A stretch of DNA of 64,000 nt from CAVPDG01 sp963702535 (GTDB lineage: Bacteria; Chloroflexota; Anaerolineae; Anaerolineales; UBA4823): contig CAVPDG010000022.1 in the NCBI GenBank assembly GCA_963702535.1, positions 186,001 through 250,000 on the forward strand, given 5' to 3'. Within the stretch, counting starts at the first letter, position 1. Every line of letters starts with the position of its first letter. Position numbers and translations under genes: made by a program. This document shows, in pieces, positions 36,825 to 45,095 of the stretch. The notes below the pieces were generated by a model that was not told the DNA's origin, ran no database searches, and saw only the letters and a list, made by a program, of their open reading frames with translations.

Positions 36825-37833
36825 ATGCGCATTAATCGTGACACCCTGCTCGGTATAGCTCAGGACACGGTTGCCCGGCGTGTGCGCCAGGAGCGCGGTA
36901 TCCTCTCGGCGTACCTGTGCGGCAGCCTGCTGGGCGAGAATTTCCTGCTGGGCGGCGCGGCGGATATCGACCTCGTCTTCATCCATATTGATCCACCTGC
37001 TATCGAGCGCGAGGTCCTGCGCCTGACGGATGAAGTCCACCTGGATATTGCCCATTACGCCCAGAAAGATTTTCGCGAGCCGCGCCGCCTGCGGCAGCAC
37101 GCCTGGCTCGGTCCAACCATCTTCTCCTGCCCGCGTGATGCATGACCCGCAGCATTTCATGGATTTCACCCAGGCGAGTGTGCGCGGCCAGTTCGAGCGT
37201 CCCGATCACGTTTTGGAGCGCGCTCGCCCGCAGCTCGACCACGCCCGCCAGATCTGGTCGGGCTTGGCGGAGTAAGGCTTCAGCTTCTGCCGGGCAGCCG
37301 GAATTGACTCTGTACCTGAAAGCCATCGAGCACGCTGCCAATGCGGTTGCCTGCCTGAGCGGTCCCCCACTCACGGAGCGGCGCTTCCTGCTCGGCTTCT
37401 CCGAGCGCGCTGCCGCAGCCAAACATCCCGGTTTGTTTCCGGGGCTGCTGGGTATGCTGGGCGCTTCCCATGCGAGCCAGGAAGCACTGCGCTTGTGGCT
37501 GCCGCAGTGGGATGAAACCTTCGCCGCATTACCTGAGGCGCAGCGACCGGTGCATCTGCAGCCAGCCCGCCATGCATATTACCTGCACGCTTTCCGCTCG
37601 CTTGTGGAAGGTGCCCAGCCACAGGCTGTCTTGTGGCCGCTCCTGCGCACCTGGACGCGGATGGTCTCAGTGCTGCCTGTGGAAAGTCCTGTGCGGAAGG
37701 CGCCTGGCTATCCGCCTGCCAGGAGCTCAACCTGGTAGGCGATGCCTTCTCCGAGCGTGTGGCAGCGCTGGATGCGTACCTCGATACGGTGGATGAAACC
37801 CTGGATGATTGGGCGCGCCGTAACGGTGTTTGA
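36825..37833 (+). CDS. Nucleotidyltransferase-domain protein, three frameshifts
   Basis: About 335 residues in total, split over three frames. The N-terminal part (LSAYLCGSLLGENFLLGGAA then DIDLVFIH) carries the GS...DxD pattern of the pol-beta nucleotidyltransferase fold, with two acidic metal ligands. The helical remainder includes FMDFTQASVRGQFERPDHVL, LYLKAIEHAANAVACLSG and a C-terminal LDAYLDTVDETLDDWARRNG. Breaks lie near 37130 (extra C in SCPRD/SCRVMHD), 37275 and 37690. The cellular substrate is unknown; minimal nucleotidyltransferases can modify small molecules, RNA or proteins. So many errors in one gene leave a real pseudogene possible. It is followed directly by parS and a terminator. 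Confidence 0.65.
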
Positions 37834-37840
37834 TCGCAAC

Positions 37841-37856
37841 TGTTTCACGTGAAACA
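37841..37856. other. parS centromere site, perfect 16-bp consensus
   Basis: TGTTTCACGTGAAACA is exactly the ParB-binding parS palindrome conserved across bacteria. It lies 8 bases after the nucleotidyltransferase stop. Chromosomal parS sites cluster around oriC, and a candidate oriC is 18.4 kb to the left. The parA and parB genes are not in the window. Confidence 0.88.
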
Positions 37857-37897
37857 AAACAAAGATGCTGGCGCTTTACTGCCAGCATCTTTGTTTT
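37856..37897. terminator. Bidirectional terminator beside parS
   Basis: A perfect 17-bp stem (37856-37872 with 37881-37897) and an 8-base loop, with A and T runs on the two sides. It ends the dNK/nucleotidyltransferase transcript and the converging CPBP protease gene. Confidence 0.9.
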
Positions 37898-37910
37898 TCC
37901 TTTCTGAGCG

Positions 37911-38849
37911 TTAGGACTTGAGGGGTTCCATGTGCAGCACAGCCTCGTCTGTTGCTGCTTCACCCTGCTCCGTTGCCCATCCCTTTGGCTGCGTGACAGG
38001 CAGGCGTCGCGTCAGGGCGAGCCACCCGACAAAAAGCGCCAGAGGGATCCAGCCGACTGGGCTGGCGAGCGTTCCGGTGTAGGTGATATCGATACCGGTA
38101 AAAAACAGCACCGGCAACCCGGCTACCGCGTTCAGCGTGCCATGACCCAGGGCTGGCGCCCAGGGGCTGCCTGTGCGGAGATACAGCCAGGATAGGATAG
38201 CTCCCATTAATACCGTGAAGACGATCATCATCAGTACACCAAGAATAGGCTGGCTGGGGTAGTTGTGCCCCTGCAGGATGGCGGGAGCGTGCCAAATTCC
38301 CCAGATCACTCCGCTCAGCAGGATGGCGCGCCACTGCCCGAGTGGCAGCAGGCTGGGCAGCAAGAAGCCGCGCCAGCCCAGCTCTTCACCCAGGGCGAAA
38401 ACCGTGTTCAATAGCGGCGCCAGGGTAATGCTGAAGGCGATCTGGATGATCACAATCAACCCGGTTGGCAATGCCGAGCCGCTTGGTGCGGCTGCCATGG
38501 CCTGTCTGAAGGCAGGGAAGCTCAGGTCAAGCGCGCCTGGCGTGAAAAGGTATGTGAGCACACCGGTGGCGAGCGTCAGCCCGATCGGCAGTAGCCACGC
38601 CCACAGGTAGGCGCGCTTCTCGCCCAGGCGTCTCAACCCTAAAGCCCCCAGGGGTTTTTTCATTACAAATCGCATGACAACGAGGGCCGCGATACCCGGC
38701 GCCCACATTGCCGCGCTCCAGCATACCAAGGTAACGATCTGGCGGGTCGTTGTTCCCGGCGCCCCGGCTGCAAGCGGCAGCAGGAACAGGGTCCAAGCCA
38801 GGACAAACGATATCCCAATGAACCAAATGAGAGGCTTGCGTTGTAGCAT
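37911..38849 (-). CDS. CPBP-family intramembrane glutamic protease (Abi)
   Basis: About 312 residues and eight or so helices. The CPBP/Rce1 motifs are present: GEELGWRGFLLP (EExxxR), a downstream HAPAIL His and GHGTLNA His. Such proteins cleave within membranes or process bacteriocin-like peptides; the substrate is unknown. AAGGA lies 8 bases before the ATG at 38849; the ATG at 38858 is in frame but overlaps that site. It is alone between a terminator and a palindromic repeat. The C-terminal ~25 residues are polar and not conserved. Intact. Confidence 0.88.
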   Translation of the reverse strand: MLQRKPLIWFIGISFVLAWTLFLLPLAAGAPGTTTRQIVTLVCWSAAMWAPGIAALVVMRFVMKKPLGALGLRRLGEKRAYLWAWLLPIGLTLATGVLTYLFTPGALDLSFPAFRQAMAAAPSGSALPTGLIVIIQIAFSITLAPLLNTVFALGEELGWRGFLLPSLLPLGQWRAILLSGVIWGIWHAPAILQGHNYPSQPILGVLMMIVFTVLMGAILSWLYLRTGSPWAPALGHGTLNAVAGLPVLFFTGIDITYTGTLASPVGWIPLALFVGWLALTRRLPVTQPKGWATEQGEAATDEAVLHMEPLKS

Positions 38850-38879
38850 GAGAAACATCCTTAACGTGATGAATTTTTA

Positions 38880-38910
38880 GGGTGACAGTCACCGCAGGTG
38901 ACTGTCACCC
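38880..38910. repeat. Palindromic REP-like element
   Basis: A perfect 14-bp inverted repeat (GGGTGACAGTCACC and its complement) with a 3-base loop, upstream of the CPBP gene. No T-run follows on either strand, so it is a repeat element rather than a terminator. Confidence 0.7.
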
Positions 38911-38969
38911 GTTAGCGGTTTGCGTAGCCCATCCAGAACGAGCAGCTTTTTGCAGCGTGAGTATATTGA

Positions 38970-39188
38970 TTAATCGCCTACCCAGGTGCGCTGGCGACGG
39001 GTGGAGGATGTCAGTGGGCGCCGCGCCACAAACGTGATCTTGCTGCTGTTATGCGCCGGGAAGCTGGATACCACTTCCCACCCCTCCTGCCCGGCCTCGT
39101 TCAACGTTGCCTCCATCTGCTCGTCGCTCGGCGCGCTCCAAAAGCTGCCCACGCTGAACACGTGGTACTCCCACTCCAACTTTTCCAT
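38970..39188 (-). CDS. DUF4177-family small protein
   Basis: A 72-residue protein beginning MEKLEWEYHVFSVGSFWSAP, with the DUF4177 core LNEAGQEGWEVVSSFPA. The fold is a small alpha/beta domain of unknown function. It starts 6 bases after the slipin gene on the same strand and is therefore the third gene of a GntR/slipin/DUF4177 operon. DUF4177 proteins are frequent companions of membrane-associated proteins, but no reaction is known. Intact. Confidence 0.82.
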   Translation of the reverse strand: MEKLEWEYHVFSVGSFWSAPSDEQMEATLNEAGQEGWEVVSSFPAHNSSKITFVARRPLTSSTRRQRTWVGD

Positions 39189-39194
39189 AGTCGC

Positions 39195-40127
39195 TTACTC
39201 CTCCGCCACCTGCCGGGCTGTCTGCTTCAGGGCGGTCAGCCCGCTGATGCCCCCCAGGTTCATCGTGTCTACCGCGCTGCTGGGCACGATGACCAGGGCG
39301 CCCTTCTCTTTCAGACCCTCGAAGAGCATATTCATCGCTCGCAGGTGCAGGGCTGTGGGGTTGTTGATGTATGCCTGGGATGCCTCGGCAAAGCTGGCGG
39401 CGATCTGCTTCTCGGATTCGCCCAGGATGACGCGCGCCTGGCGCTCGCGCTCGGCTTGCGCCTGGCGGGACATGGCATCTTCCAGGTCTTGCGGGATCAC
39501 CACGTCGCGGATCTCGACGGATTGCACGGTGATGCCCCATGGCGTGGTTCGCTCGTCGATGATCTTCTGCAGGTCGGCGTCCATCTTCGCCCGCCCGACC
39601 AGGATATCCGCCAGGCTCATCTGTCCGATCACCTCGCGCAGCGCCGTCTGCGCCGCCCAGGTATTTGCCGCCCGGTAGTTTTCCACTTCCAGGGCAGCTT
39701 TCTCGGCATCCCAAACCATCCAGAACAGTACGGCGTCCACATCCACGGGGACGGTGTCCTTGGTCAGGGTTTTCTCCGCATTGAACGGCGTCACCATCAC
39801 GCGGTGGTCGATCCAGTTCGCCACTGTGTCCATGACCGGCACGACCCAGAACAACCCCGGACCTTTCAGCGCGTGGAACTTGCCTAAGCGCAGCACCACG
39901 GCTTTCTCCCACTGCGCCGCGATCTTGATCGCGATCAAGAAATACGTGCCCAACAATGCCATGACGATGCCGTAGACGATGATCCAGCCTGCTGCTATTC
40001 CCGAGCTAGCCATCCAGATCGATCCAAAGAACACGGCGATGTAGAAGATCAGGGCGATGGTGATCGCCAGTCCATTGGCGTGGGTTGCGTTGCTTTTCTT
40101 GTCTGTGGTGGTTCCTTTTTTGTTCAT
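39195..40127 (-). CDS. SPFH/Band 7 (slipin/stomatin-like) membrane protein
   Basis: 310 residues. Two N-terminal membrane helices (residues ~20-75) are followed by a Band 7 domain: EKAVVLRLGKFHALKGPGLF, WIDHRVMVTPFNAEKTLTKD, then GITVQSVEIRDVVIPQDLED and the coiled-coil RQAQAERERQARVILGESEK. SPFH proteins form large rings on the membrane, organise microdomains and often restrain proteases. No NfeD partner is adjacent, unlike many bacterial slipins. It is preceded by a GntR regulator 31 bases upstream and followed by DUF4177. Intact. Confidence 0.92.
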   Translation of the reverse strand: MNKKGTTTDKKSNATHANGLAITIALIFYIAVFFGSIWMASSGIAAGWIIVYGIVMALLGTYFLIAIKIAAQWEKAVVLRLGKFHALKGPGLFWVVPVMDTVANWIDHRVMVTPFNAEKTLTKDTVPVDVDAVLFWMVWDAEKAALEVENYRAANTWAAQTALREVIGQMSLADILVGRAKMDADLQKIIDERTTPWGITVQSVEIRDVVIPQDLEDAMSRQAQAERERQARVILGESEKQIAASFAEASQAYINNPTALHLRAMNMLFEGLKEKGALVIVPSSAVDTMNLGGISGLTALKQTARQVAEE

Positions 40128-40158
40128 TCTGCCTCACTCTCAGTGAAAATACGGTTTC

Positions 40159-40575
40159 TTAATCCTCGATGTCGCGGGTAGGCGCCTCGCCGTGCTCTTT
40201 CCACTCTTGCAGGTAGCGCACGATGGTGCGGGCGATCTCGTCCGGCGTGTACGACAGCCGCGCCGCTTCTGCCAGGTAGCCGCGCGTCAGTCCTTCCAGG
40301 CTCTGCTGACGCAGGTGGCTTGCTATCTCCTCGGACGGCGCCTCCCAGATGTAAGTGCCGCGCCCTTGCTGGGTGGAGATCAGCCCGGCTTCATCCAGCA
40401 AGCGGTAGGCGCGCGCCACGGTGTTGAAGTTGACCCGCAGCTCGGTAGCCAGTTGCCGCACCGTGGGGAGCTGGTCGCCTAGCTTCAGCTCGCCGCTTGC
40501 CACCCGCTTGCGCACCTGCTCGACGATCTGCAGGTAGATCGGTTGCCTGGAGCGGAAGTCAAGCTGGATATTCAT
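40159..40575 (-). CDS. GntR-family transcriptional regulator (YtrA-like, short)
   Basis: About 138 residues starting MNIQLDFRSRQPIYLQIVEQ. A GntR winged helix (LPTVRQLATELRVNFNTVAR, then QGRGTYIW) fills the first ~75 residues; a short helical C-terminus follows, as in the YtrA subgroup that often controls ABC transporters or membrane proteins. The start at 40575 matches the usual YtrA N-terminus; an ATG at 40632 is in frame but lies inside the ATTGT repeat array. It is the first gene of the slipin operon and has its own TTGACA promoter with an array of octamer repeats, suggesting autoregulation. Confidence 0.87.
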   Translation of the reverse strand: MNIQLDFRSRQPIYLQIVEQVRKRVASGELKLGDQLPTVRQLATELRVNFNTVARAYRLLDEAGLISTQQGRGTYIWEAPSEEIASHLRQQSLEGLTRGYLAEAARLSYTPDEIARTIVRYLQEWKEHGEAPTRDIED

Positions 40576-40606
40576 GGTCGAGGGGGTTCCATAATGGGTC
40601 TCTCCG

Positions 40607-40675
40607 ATTGTCTCATTGTCTAATTGTAGCATTGTATAATTGACATAATTGTATATCGAAATTGGATTTTGTCAA
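40607..40675 (-). promoter_or_regulatory. GntR promoter with ATTGT octamer array
   Basis: On the minus strand TTGACA (40670-40675), a 16-base spacer and TACAAT (40648-40653). Overlapping and downstream of the -10, the plus strand shows ATTGT at 40607, 40615, 40623 and 40631, ATTGA at 40639 and ATTGT at 40648, i.e. a period of 8 over five units. It is a likely operator for the regulator it precedes. Confidence 0.75.
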
Positions 40676-40757
40676 GAGGATTCCGCTTGCTGTCCCTGCG
40701 CTGCTATGCCGGTGCGTTAGATTTTTCTTAATCCTGCGGTTTTCGCAGGTGTCAAGA

Positions 40758-40786
40758 TTGTCATGCCATGGGCGGCGTGGTAGAAT
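40758..40786 (+). promoter_or_regulatory. Promoter of pdxST
   Basis: TTGTCA (40758-40763), a 17-base spacer and TAGAAT (40781-40786), giving a leader of about 100 bases to the pdxS ATG at 40891. The 315 bases between the GntR start and pdxS hold only these divergent promoters and leaders. Confidence 0.7.
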
Positions 40787-40890
40787 GAATTAAAGGTGTA
40801 GCTTGCCGGCGTGATGAGAGAAACATTTGGAGCTCTCCGCAAGTCTCGCAACTCCCCGGCGATTACACTGTTTTACTCAGGAGGTTTGGT

Positions 40891-41778
40891 ATGGAAGGAC
40901 AAATTGCTACATTTGCCGTGAAGAAGGGGCTGGCGCAGATGCTGAAAGGCGGCGTCATCATGGACGTTGTCACCCCGGAACACGCCAAGATTGCCGAAGA
41001 TGCCGGAGCATGTGCGGTGATGGCGTTGGAACGCGTTCCCGCCGATATTCGCGCCGACGGCGGCGTGGCGCGCATGAGCGACCCGGAGCTGATCCTCCAG
41101 ATCATGGATACGGTCTCCATCCCGGTCATGGCGAAGTGCCGCATTGGACATTTTGTCGAAGCGCAGATCCTGGAAGCGATCGGTGTTGATTACATTGACG
41201 AGTCCGAAGTGCTCACCCCCGCAGACGAGGCTCACCACATCAACAAGCACGCCTTCAAAGTGCCCTTCGTTTGTGGCTGCCGCAACCTGGGCGAAGCCCT
41301 GCGCCGTGTCGGCGAAGGCGCCGCCATGATCCGCACCAAGGGCGAAGCCGGCACGGGCGACGTGGTTGAAGCCGTGCGCCACGCCCGCTCCGTCCTGGGC
41401 GAGATCCGCCGCCTGCAGAACATGCCCGATGAGGAGCTGATGGCGTTCGCTAAAGAGATCGGCGCGCCCTACGAGCTGGTGGTCGAGACCAAGAACCTGG
41501 GTCGCCTGCCGGTCGTCAACTTCGCCGCCGGGGGCGTTGCCACCCCTGCCGATGCCGCCCTGATGATGCAGCTCGGCGTGGACGGCGTCTTTGTCGGCTC
41601 GGGTATCTTTAAATCGGGCGACCCCGCCCGGCGTGCCGCGGCGATCGTCAAAGCGGTCACGCATTACAATGATCCTTACATCCTTGCCGAAGTCAGCCGA
41701 AATCTCGGCGAGCCCATGGTTGGGCGGCAGATCTCCAGCATTCCCGAGGTCGAGCTGATTGCCGGTCGGGGCTGGTAA
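40891..41778 (+). CDS. pdxS: Pyridoxal 5'-phosphate synthase lyase subunit PdxS
   Basis: 295 residues, very close to the family norm. The (beta/alpha)8 barrel shows KGGVIMDVVTPEHAKIAEDA (including the Schiff-base lysine), ALERVPADIRADGGVARMSD and GEAGTGDVVEAVRH. PdxS makes PLP from ribose 5-phosphate, glyceraldehyde 3-phosphate and ammonia supplied by PdxT. AGGAGG lies 6 bases before the ATG. pdxT follows 90 bases downstream on the same strand. PLP would serve the several aminotransferases in this window. Intact. Confidence 0.97.
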   Translation: MEGQIATFAVKKGLAQMLKGGVIMDVVTPEHAKIAEDAGACAVMALERVPADIRADGGVARMSDPELILQIMDTVSIPVMAKCRIGHFVEAQILEAIGVDYIDESEVLTPADEAHHINKHAFKVPFVCGCRNLGEALRRVGEGAAMIRTKGEAGTGDVVEAVRHARSVLGEIRRLQNMPDEELMAFAKEIGAPYELVVETKNLGRLPVVNFAAGGVATPADAALMMQLGVDGVFVGSGIFKSGDPARRAAAIVKAVTHYNDPYILAEVSRNLGEPMVGRQISSIPEVELIAGRGW

Positions 41779-41868
41779 GCCATCCGCATGAAAAACGCGG
41801 GCATCTCTCCGTGGGCGCCTGCCTGCGGAGATTTTCCCGTATCTATGGATTGAGATAGGCAAAGGCGT

Positions 41869-42456
41869 ATGAAAATCGGAGTGCTGGCTCTGCAAGGCGA
41901 TTTTGCCGAGCACATCACTGTATTGAAAAATTTAGGCGTGGATGCGCTGGAGGTGCGCCTGCCGGAGCAGCTCGAAGGGCTAGATGGGTTGATCATCCCC
42001 GGCGGCGAATCGACCACCATCGGTAAGCTGGCGGTGGATTTCAAGCTATTGGAACCCCTGCGCCGCTTCGGCGAGCAAAAAGCGATCTGGGGCACCTGCG
42101 CTGGCGCCATCTTCCTCTCGAAAGACGCCCGCCGCAACCAGCCGCTCCTGGGGCTGATGGATATCACCGTGGCGCGCAACGCCTTTGGGCGGCAGGTGGA
42201 TAGCTTCGAGACCGACCTGGACGTGCCCGCCCTGGCGCAGGTAGACCCGCGCCGGGAGCCTTACCATGCCGTCTTCATCCGCGCCCCGCTCATCGAGTCC
42301 GTCCAGGGCGAGGCGCGCGTGCTCTCCAGCCTGAAAGATGGGCGGATCGTCGCCGCCGAGCAAGGTCATTGGCTGGCGACTTCCTTCCACCCGGAGCTGA
42401 CGGACGATGACCGCTTCCACCGCTACTTCTTGCAGTTGGCGGCAAATGGAGCTTGA
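41869..42456 (+). CDS. pdxT: Pyridoxal 5'-phosphate synthase glutaminase subunit PdxT
   Basis: 195 residues beginning MKIGVLALQGDFAEHITVL. The class I glutaminase triad is visible as IWGTCAGAIFL (nucleophile Cys near residue 77) and TSFHPELTDD (His-x-Glu near 172-174), with the GGESTTIGKL oxyanion loop. It hydrolyses glutamine and channels ammonia to PdxS. It follows pdxS by 90 bases; no terminator separates them. Intact and of typical length. Confidence 0.96.
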   Translation: MKIGVLALQGDFAEHITVLKNLGVDALEVRLPEQLEGLDGLIIPGGESTTIGKLAVDFKLLEPLRRFGEQKAIWGTCAGAIFLSKDARRNQPLLGLMDITVARNAFGRQVDSFETDLDVPALAQVDPRREPYHAVFIRAPLIESVQGEARVLSSLKDGRIVAAEQGHWLATSFHPELTDDDRFHRYFLQLAANGA

Positions 42457-42518
42457 GAGGTTGGCGCTTCGATCAGGGTATTTTATTAACGGTCTGATGG
42501 GGTGAATAAGCCCGACGT

Positions 42519-43483
42519 ATGAGTATCCACCCGTTTGATTTGCGCGACTTACCGACGCTGCGCCGTTACCGCGATCAAAGTGTCTTCCTGAACAGCGCCC
42601 TGGTCTTGACGCGCGGTCCCAACCTGCTTACCCGCGCCTTGCTCTCCTCCCTGGCGCCGGGCGTGGGCATTATCACCGCCGTTAGCGTGGAGAACAACAA
42701 CGTCGACCAGGTTGTCATCGGGCAGACCATGCACGCCTCGGGGGCGCAGTGCGCTCACCTCACCTTCCTCACGCCAGAAACCGCCCTGGAGCTTGCCAGC
42801 CTCTCCCCCTTGCTGGAATACATCTCCGCCCAGGCGGTTGAGCGCGGCGCTTTCCGTATCCTGGCGGAGGCGAACGAAGATTCGCTGGCGTTCGAGTCCC
42901 TGCGCCAGGCTGGCTTCGCCATTTACGCCCGCCAGCGCGTCTGGCGCCTCGCCGAGAACCTGGCGGGCGATCCCGCTCCTGCCGCCTGGCAGCCCGCTGC
43001 TGACCGAGACCTGATCTCGGTGCGCTCGCTGTACAACAACCTCGTGCCGGGACTGGTGCAACAAGCCGAGCCTTTCCCCTCCGAGCGCCTGCGCGGCATG
43101 GTTTACCGCCAGGGGGATGACCTGCTGGCGTATGTGGAGGTCAAATACGGGCGGCGCGGCGTGTGGGTGCAACCCTTCATCCACCCGGACGCCGAGCAGG
43201 TCGCCGGTCAACTGGCAGGGCTGTTCCACAGCCTGCAGAGCCGCTTTGCTCGTCCGCTGTACGCCTGTGTGCGCTCGTACCAGTCCTGGCTGGAGCCCGC
43301 CGTTGAGCAATTGGGGGGAGCGCGGGTCCGCGCCAGGCGGTGATGGTGCGCCAGCTTGCCCAGCCGCAAAAGGCGTTGCGCGCTTTTGCCCTGCCTGTCC
43401 TGGAGGGCGGGCAGCCTGAGCCGACCGCTTCGATCAGCCGCTCCCAGAGTACGGTCGAGTTAAAGATCGTGGAGAACGATTAA
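42519..43483 (+). CDS. GNAT-like conserved protein, one frameshift
   Basis: About 321 residues. The N-terminal half (MSIHPFDLRDLPTLRRYRDQ ... FRILAEANEDSLAFESLRQA then GFAIYARQRVWRL) has the shape of a GNAT acetyltransferase-like fold seen in Chloroflexi. The C-terminal half (WVQPFIHPDAEQVAGQLAGL, then RPLYACVRSYQSWLE) looks like a second, degenerate copy of the same fold. The frame breaks at six G (43313-43318); seven G give QLGGSAGPRQAVMVRQLAQP and a stop at 43481-43483. The acetyl acceptor is unknown. It ends 4 bases before the R3H ATPase gene, so the two are in one transcript with tmk. Confidence 0.7.
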
Positions 43484-43487
43484 CCCT

Positions 43488-44585
43488 ATGTCCCAACGAC
43501 GAATAACGGATGATTTACAGGCTCTGCTGGCGGTCCTGCCGGCAGGCATCACCAAGGCGGTCCTCAGCGCCGGTGACAGCGATAACCTGCTGGAGGTGAT
43601 CCTGGACCTGGGTCGCATACCCACCGCTCGCTTTGTCGACCGTGAGGTCGTGCTGAGCGAGAAGGAAGTGGGGCGTGCCGATATCGACTTCGTCGTCGAG
43701 CGCATCGGCGATATCGACGCCGACAACCGCGCCGGTCTGGAGCGCACCCTGCACCGCATCGCCGCCATCCGCAACCGCCGCGGCCACATCGTGGGTCTCA
43801 CCTGCCGCGTGGGGCGCGCCGTGTACGGCACCACCGATATCATCAAAGACCTGATCGAGAGCGGTAAGAGCCTCCTGCTGCTGGGGCGACCCGGCGTGGG
43901 CAAGACCACCATGCTGCGCGAAGCCGCCCGCCTGCTGGCGGAGAGCAAGCGCGTGATCATCGTCGATACCTCCAACGAGATCGGCGGCGACGGCGATGTA
44001 CCCCACCCCGCCGTGGGGCGCGCCCGCCGCATGCAGGTGACCACCCCCTCCTTGCAGCACGAGGTGATGATCGAGGCGGTGGAGAACCACAACCCCGAAG
44101 CCATCGTCATCGACGAGATCGGCCGCGAGCTGGAAGCCGCCGCCGCCCGCACCATCGCCGAGCGCGGCGTGCAGCTCATCGGCACGGCGCACGGCAACAC
44201 GCTCGAGAACCTGCTGCTCAACCCCACCCTGTCCGACCTGGTGGGCGGCATCGAGTCGGTCACCCTCTCCGATGAGGAAGCCCGCCGGCGCGGCACGCAG
44301 AAGACCGTCCTGGAGCGCCGCGGTCCCCCCACTTTTGACGTGCTCATCGAGATCCAGACGCGCGACCGGCTGGCGGTGCACCGCGACGTGTTAAGCGCCG
44401 TGGACGCCCTGCTGCGCGGCTACCCCCAGCCGCCCGAGATCCGCTCGCGCGACGAGGGCGGCGAGATCCGCATCGAGCACGCCCCCCAGCCGCAGAGCGT
44501 CTTCTCCATCCAGCAGAGAGCGCCTCGCCCGGCAGATAACGGCGGCTACCCGGCGCAGGAGTGCGCGTGGCGAGCCGGCGCGTGA
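43488..44585 (+). CDS. Ycf45/SpoIIIAA-like AAA ATPase, N-terminal part of an R3H protein
   Basis: 365 residues. Residues ~95-310 form a RecA/secretion-ATPase-like fold: LLLLGRPGVGKTTMLREAAR (Walker A), IIVDTSNEIGGDGDVPHPAV, AIVIDEIGRELEAAAARTIA (Walker B) and GTAHGNTLENLL. Proteins of this family normally continue into an R3H single-strand nucleic acid-binding domain in one chain of 500 or more residues. Here TGATGA (44583-44588) ends the ORF and the R3H part resumes in the same frame at 44595. Either the gene is truly split or two compensating base errors occur in the linker. Function is unknown; a nucleic-acid-linked ATPase is likely. Confidence 0.85.
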   Translation: MSQRRITDDLQALLAVLPAGITKAVLSAGDSDNLLEVILDLGRIPTARFVDREVVLSEKEVGRADIDFVVERIGDIDADNRAGLERTLHRIAAIRNRRGHIVGLTCRVGRAVYGTTDIIKDLIESGKSLLLLGRPGVGKTTMLREAARLLAESKRVIIVDTSNEIGGDGDVPHPAVGRARRMQVTTPSLQHEVMIEAVENHNPEAIVIDEIGRELEAAAARTIAERGVQLIGTAHGNTLENLLLNPTLSDLVGGIESVTLSDEEARRRGTQKTVLERRGPPTFDVLIEIQTRDRLAVHRDVLSAVDALLRGYPQPPEIRSRDEGGEIRIEHAPQPQSVFSIQQRAPRPADNGGYPAQECAWRAGA

Positions 44586-44594
44586 TGAGGGCGC

Positions 44595-45095
44595 GTGCGA
44601 GAGCTTTCGCCAGCCACGCGCCTGCCCTTGCAGACCACGCGCATTTACGCCTACGGCGTGGCGCGCAACCGCCTCAGCCAGGCTGCCCGCCGCCTGAACG
44701 TGCCCGTGGTGCTGGCGAACGACGTCGGCGAAGCGGATGTGCTCGTCACCCTGCGCTCGTATTACCGCAAGCGCCAGCGCTCCATCGTGGATGCCGAGAA
44801 CCGCGGCATGCCCATCTACGTGCTGCGCGCCAACACCATCAACCAGATGCAGCAGTTCCTGGGCGACCTGTTCAACCTCTCTTCCGAACTGCCCGGCGAG
44901 GGCGCCGAAGACGACGTGCGCCAGGAAACCCTGGCAGCGATCAACGCCGTGCTCAACGGCGAGCGCTGGGTCGAGCTGCAGCCGGCAGTCTCCTCGGTGC
45001 GCCGCCTGCAGCACCAGATGGCGCGCCAGGCAAACCTGCTCTCGCATTCCTATGGCAAAGAGCCGCGCCGCCGCGTGCGCATCTTCCGTGAGTGA
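44595..45095 (+). CDS. R3H-domain protein, C-terminal part of the Ycf45-like ATPase
   Basis: 167 residues from a GTG. The segment TTRIYAYGVARNRLSQAARR through VLANDVGEADVLVTLRSYYR is the middle domain of Ycf45-type proteins. The end (WVELQPAVSSVRRLQHQMAR, then SYGKEPRRRVRIF) is an R3H motif that binds single-stranded nucleic acid. It lies in the same frame as the ATPase ORF, 9 bases after its stop, and has no good ribosome-binding site, which favours the view that both belong to one protein. Its stop overlaps the tmk start (GTGA at 45092-45095). Confidence 0.8.
   Translation: MRELSPATRLPLQTTRIYAYGVARNRLSQAARRLNVPVVLANDVGEADVLVTLRSYYRKRQRSIVDAENRGMPIYVLRANTINQMQQFLGDLFNLSSELPGEGAEDDVRQETLAAINAVLNGERWVELQPAVSSVRRLQHQMARQANLLSHSYGKEPRRRVRIFRE

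Noticed and set aside
40607..40655. CRISPR-like array from the ATTGT repeats
   Set aside because: The units are 8 bases with no spacers and lie on a promoter; they are operator-like, and no cas genes are present.
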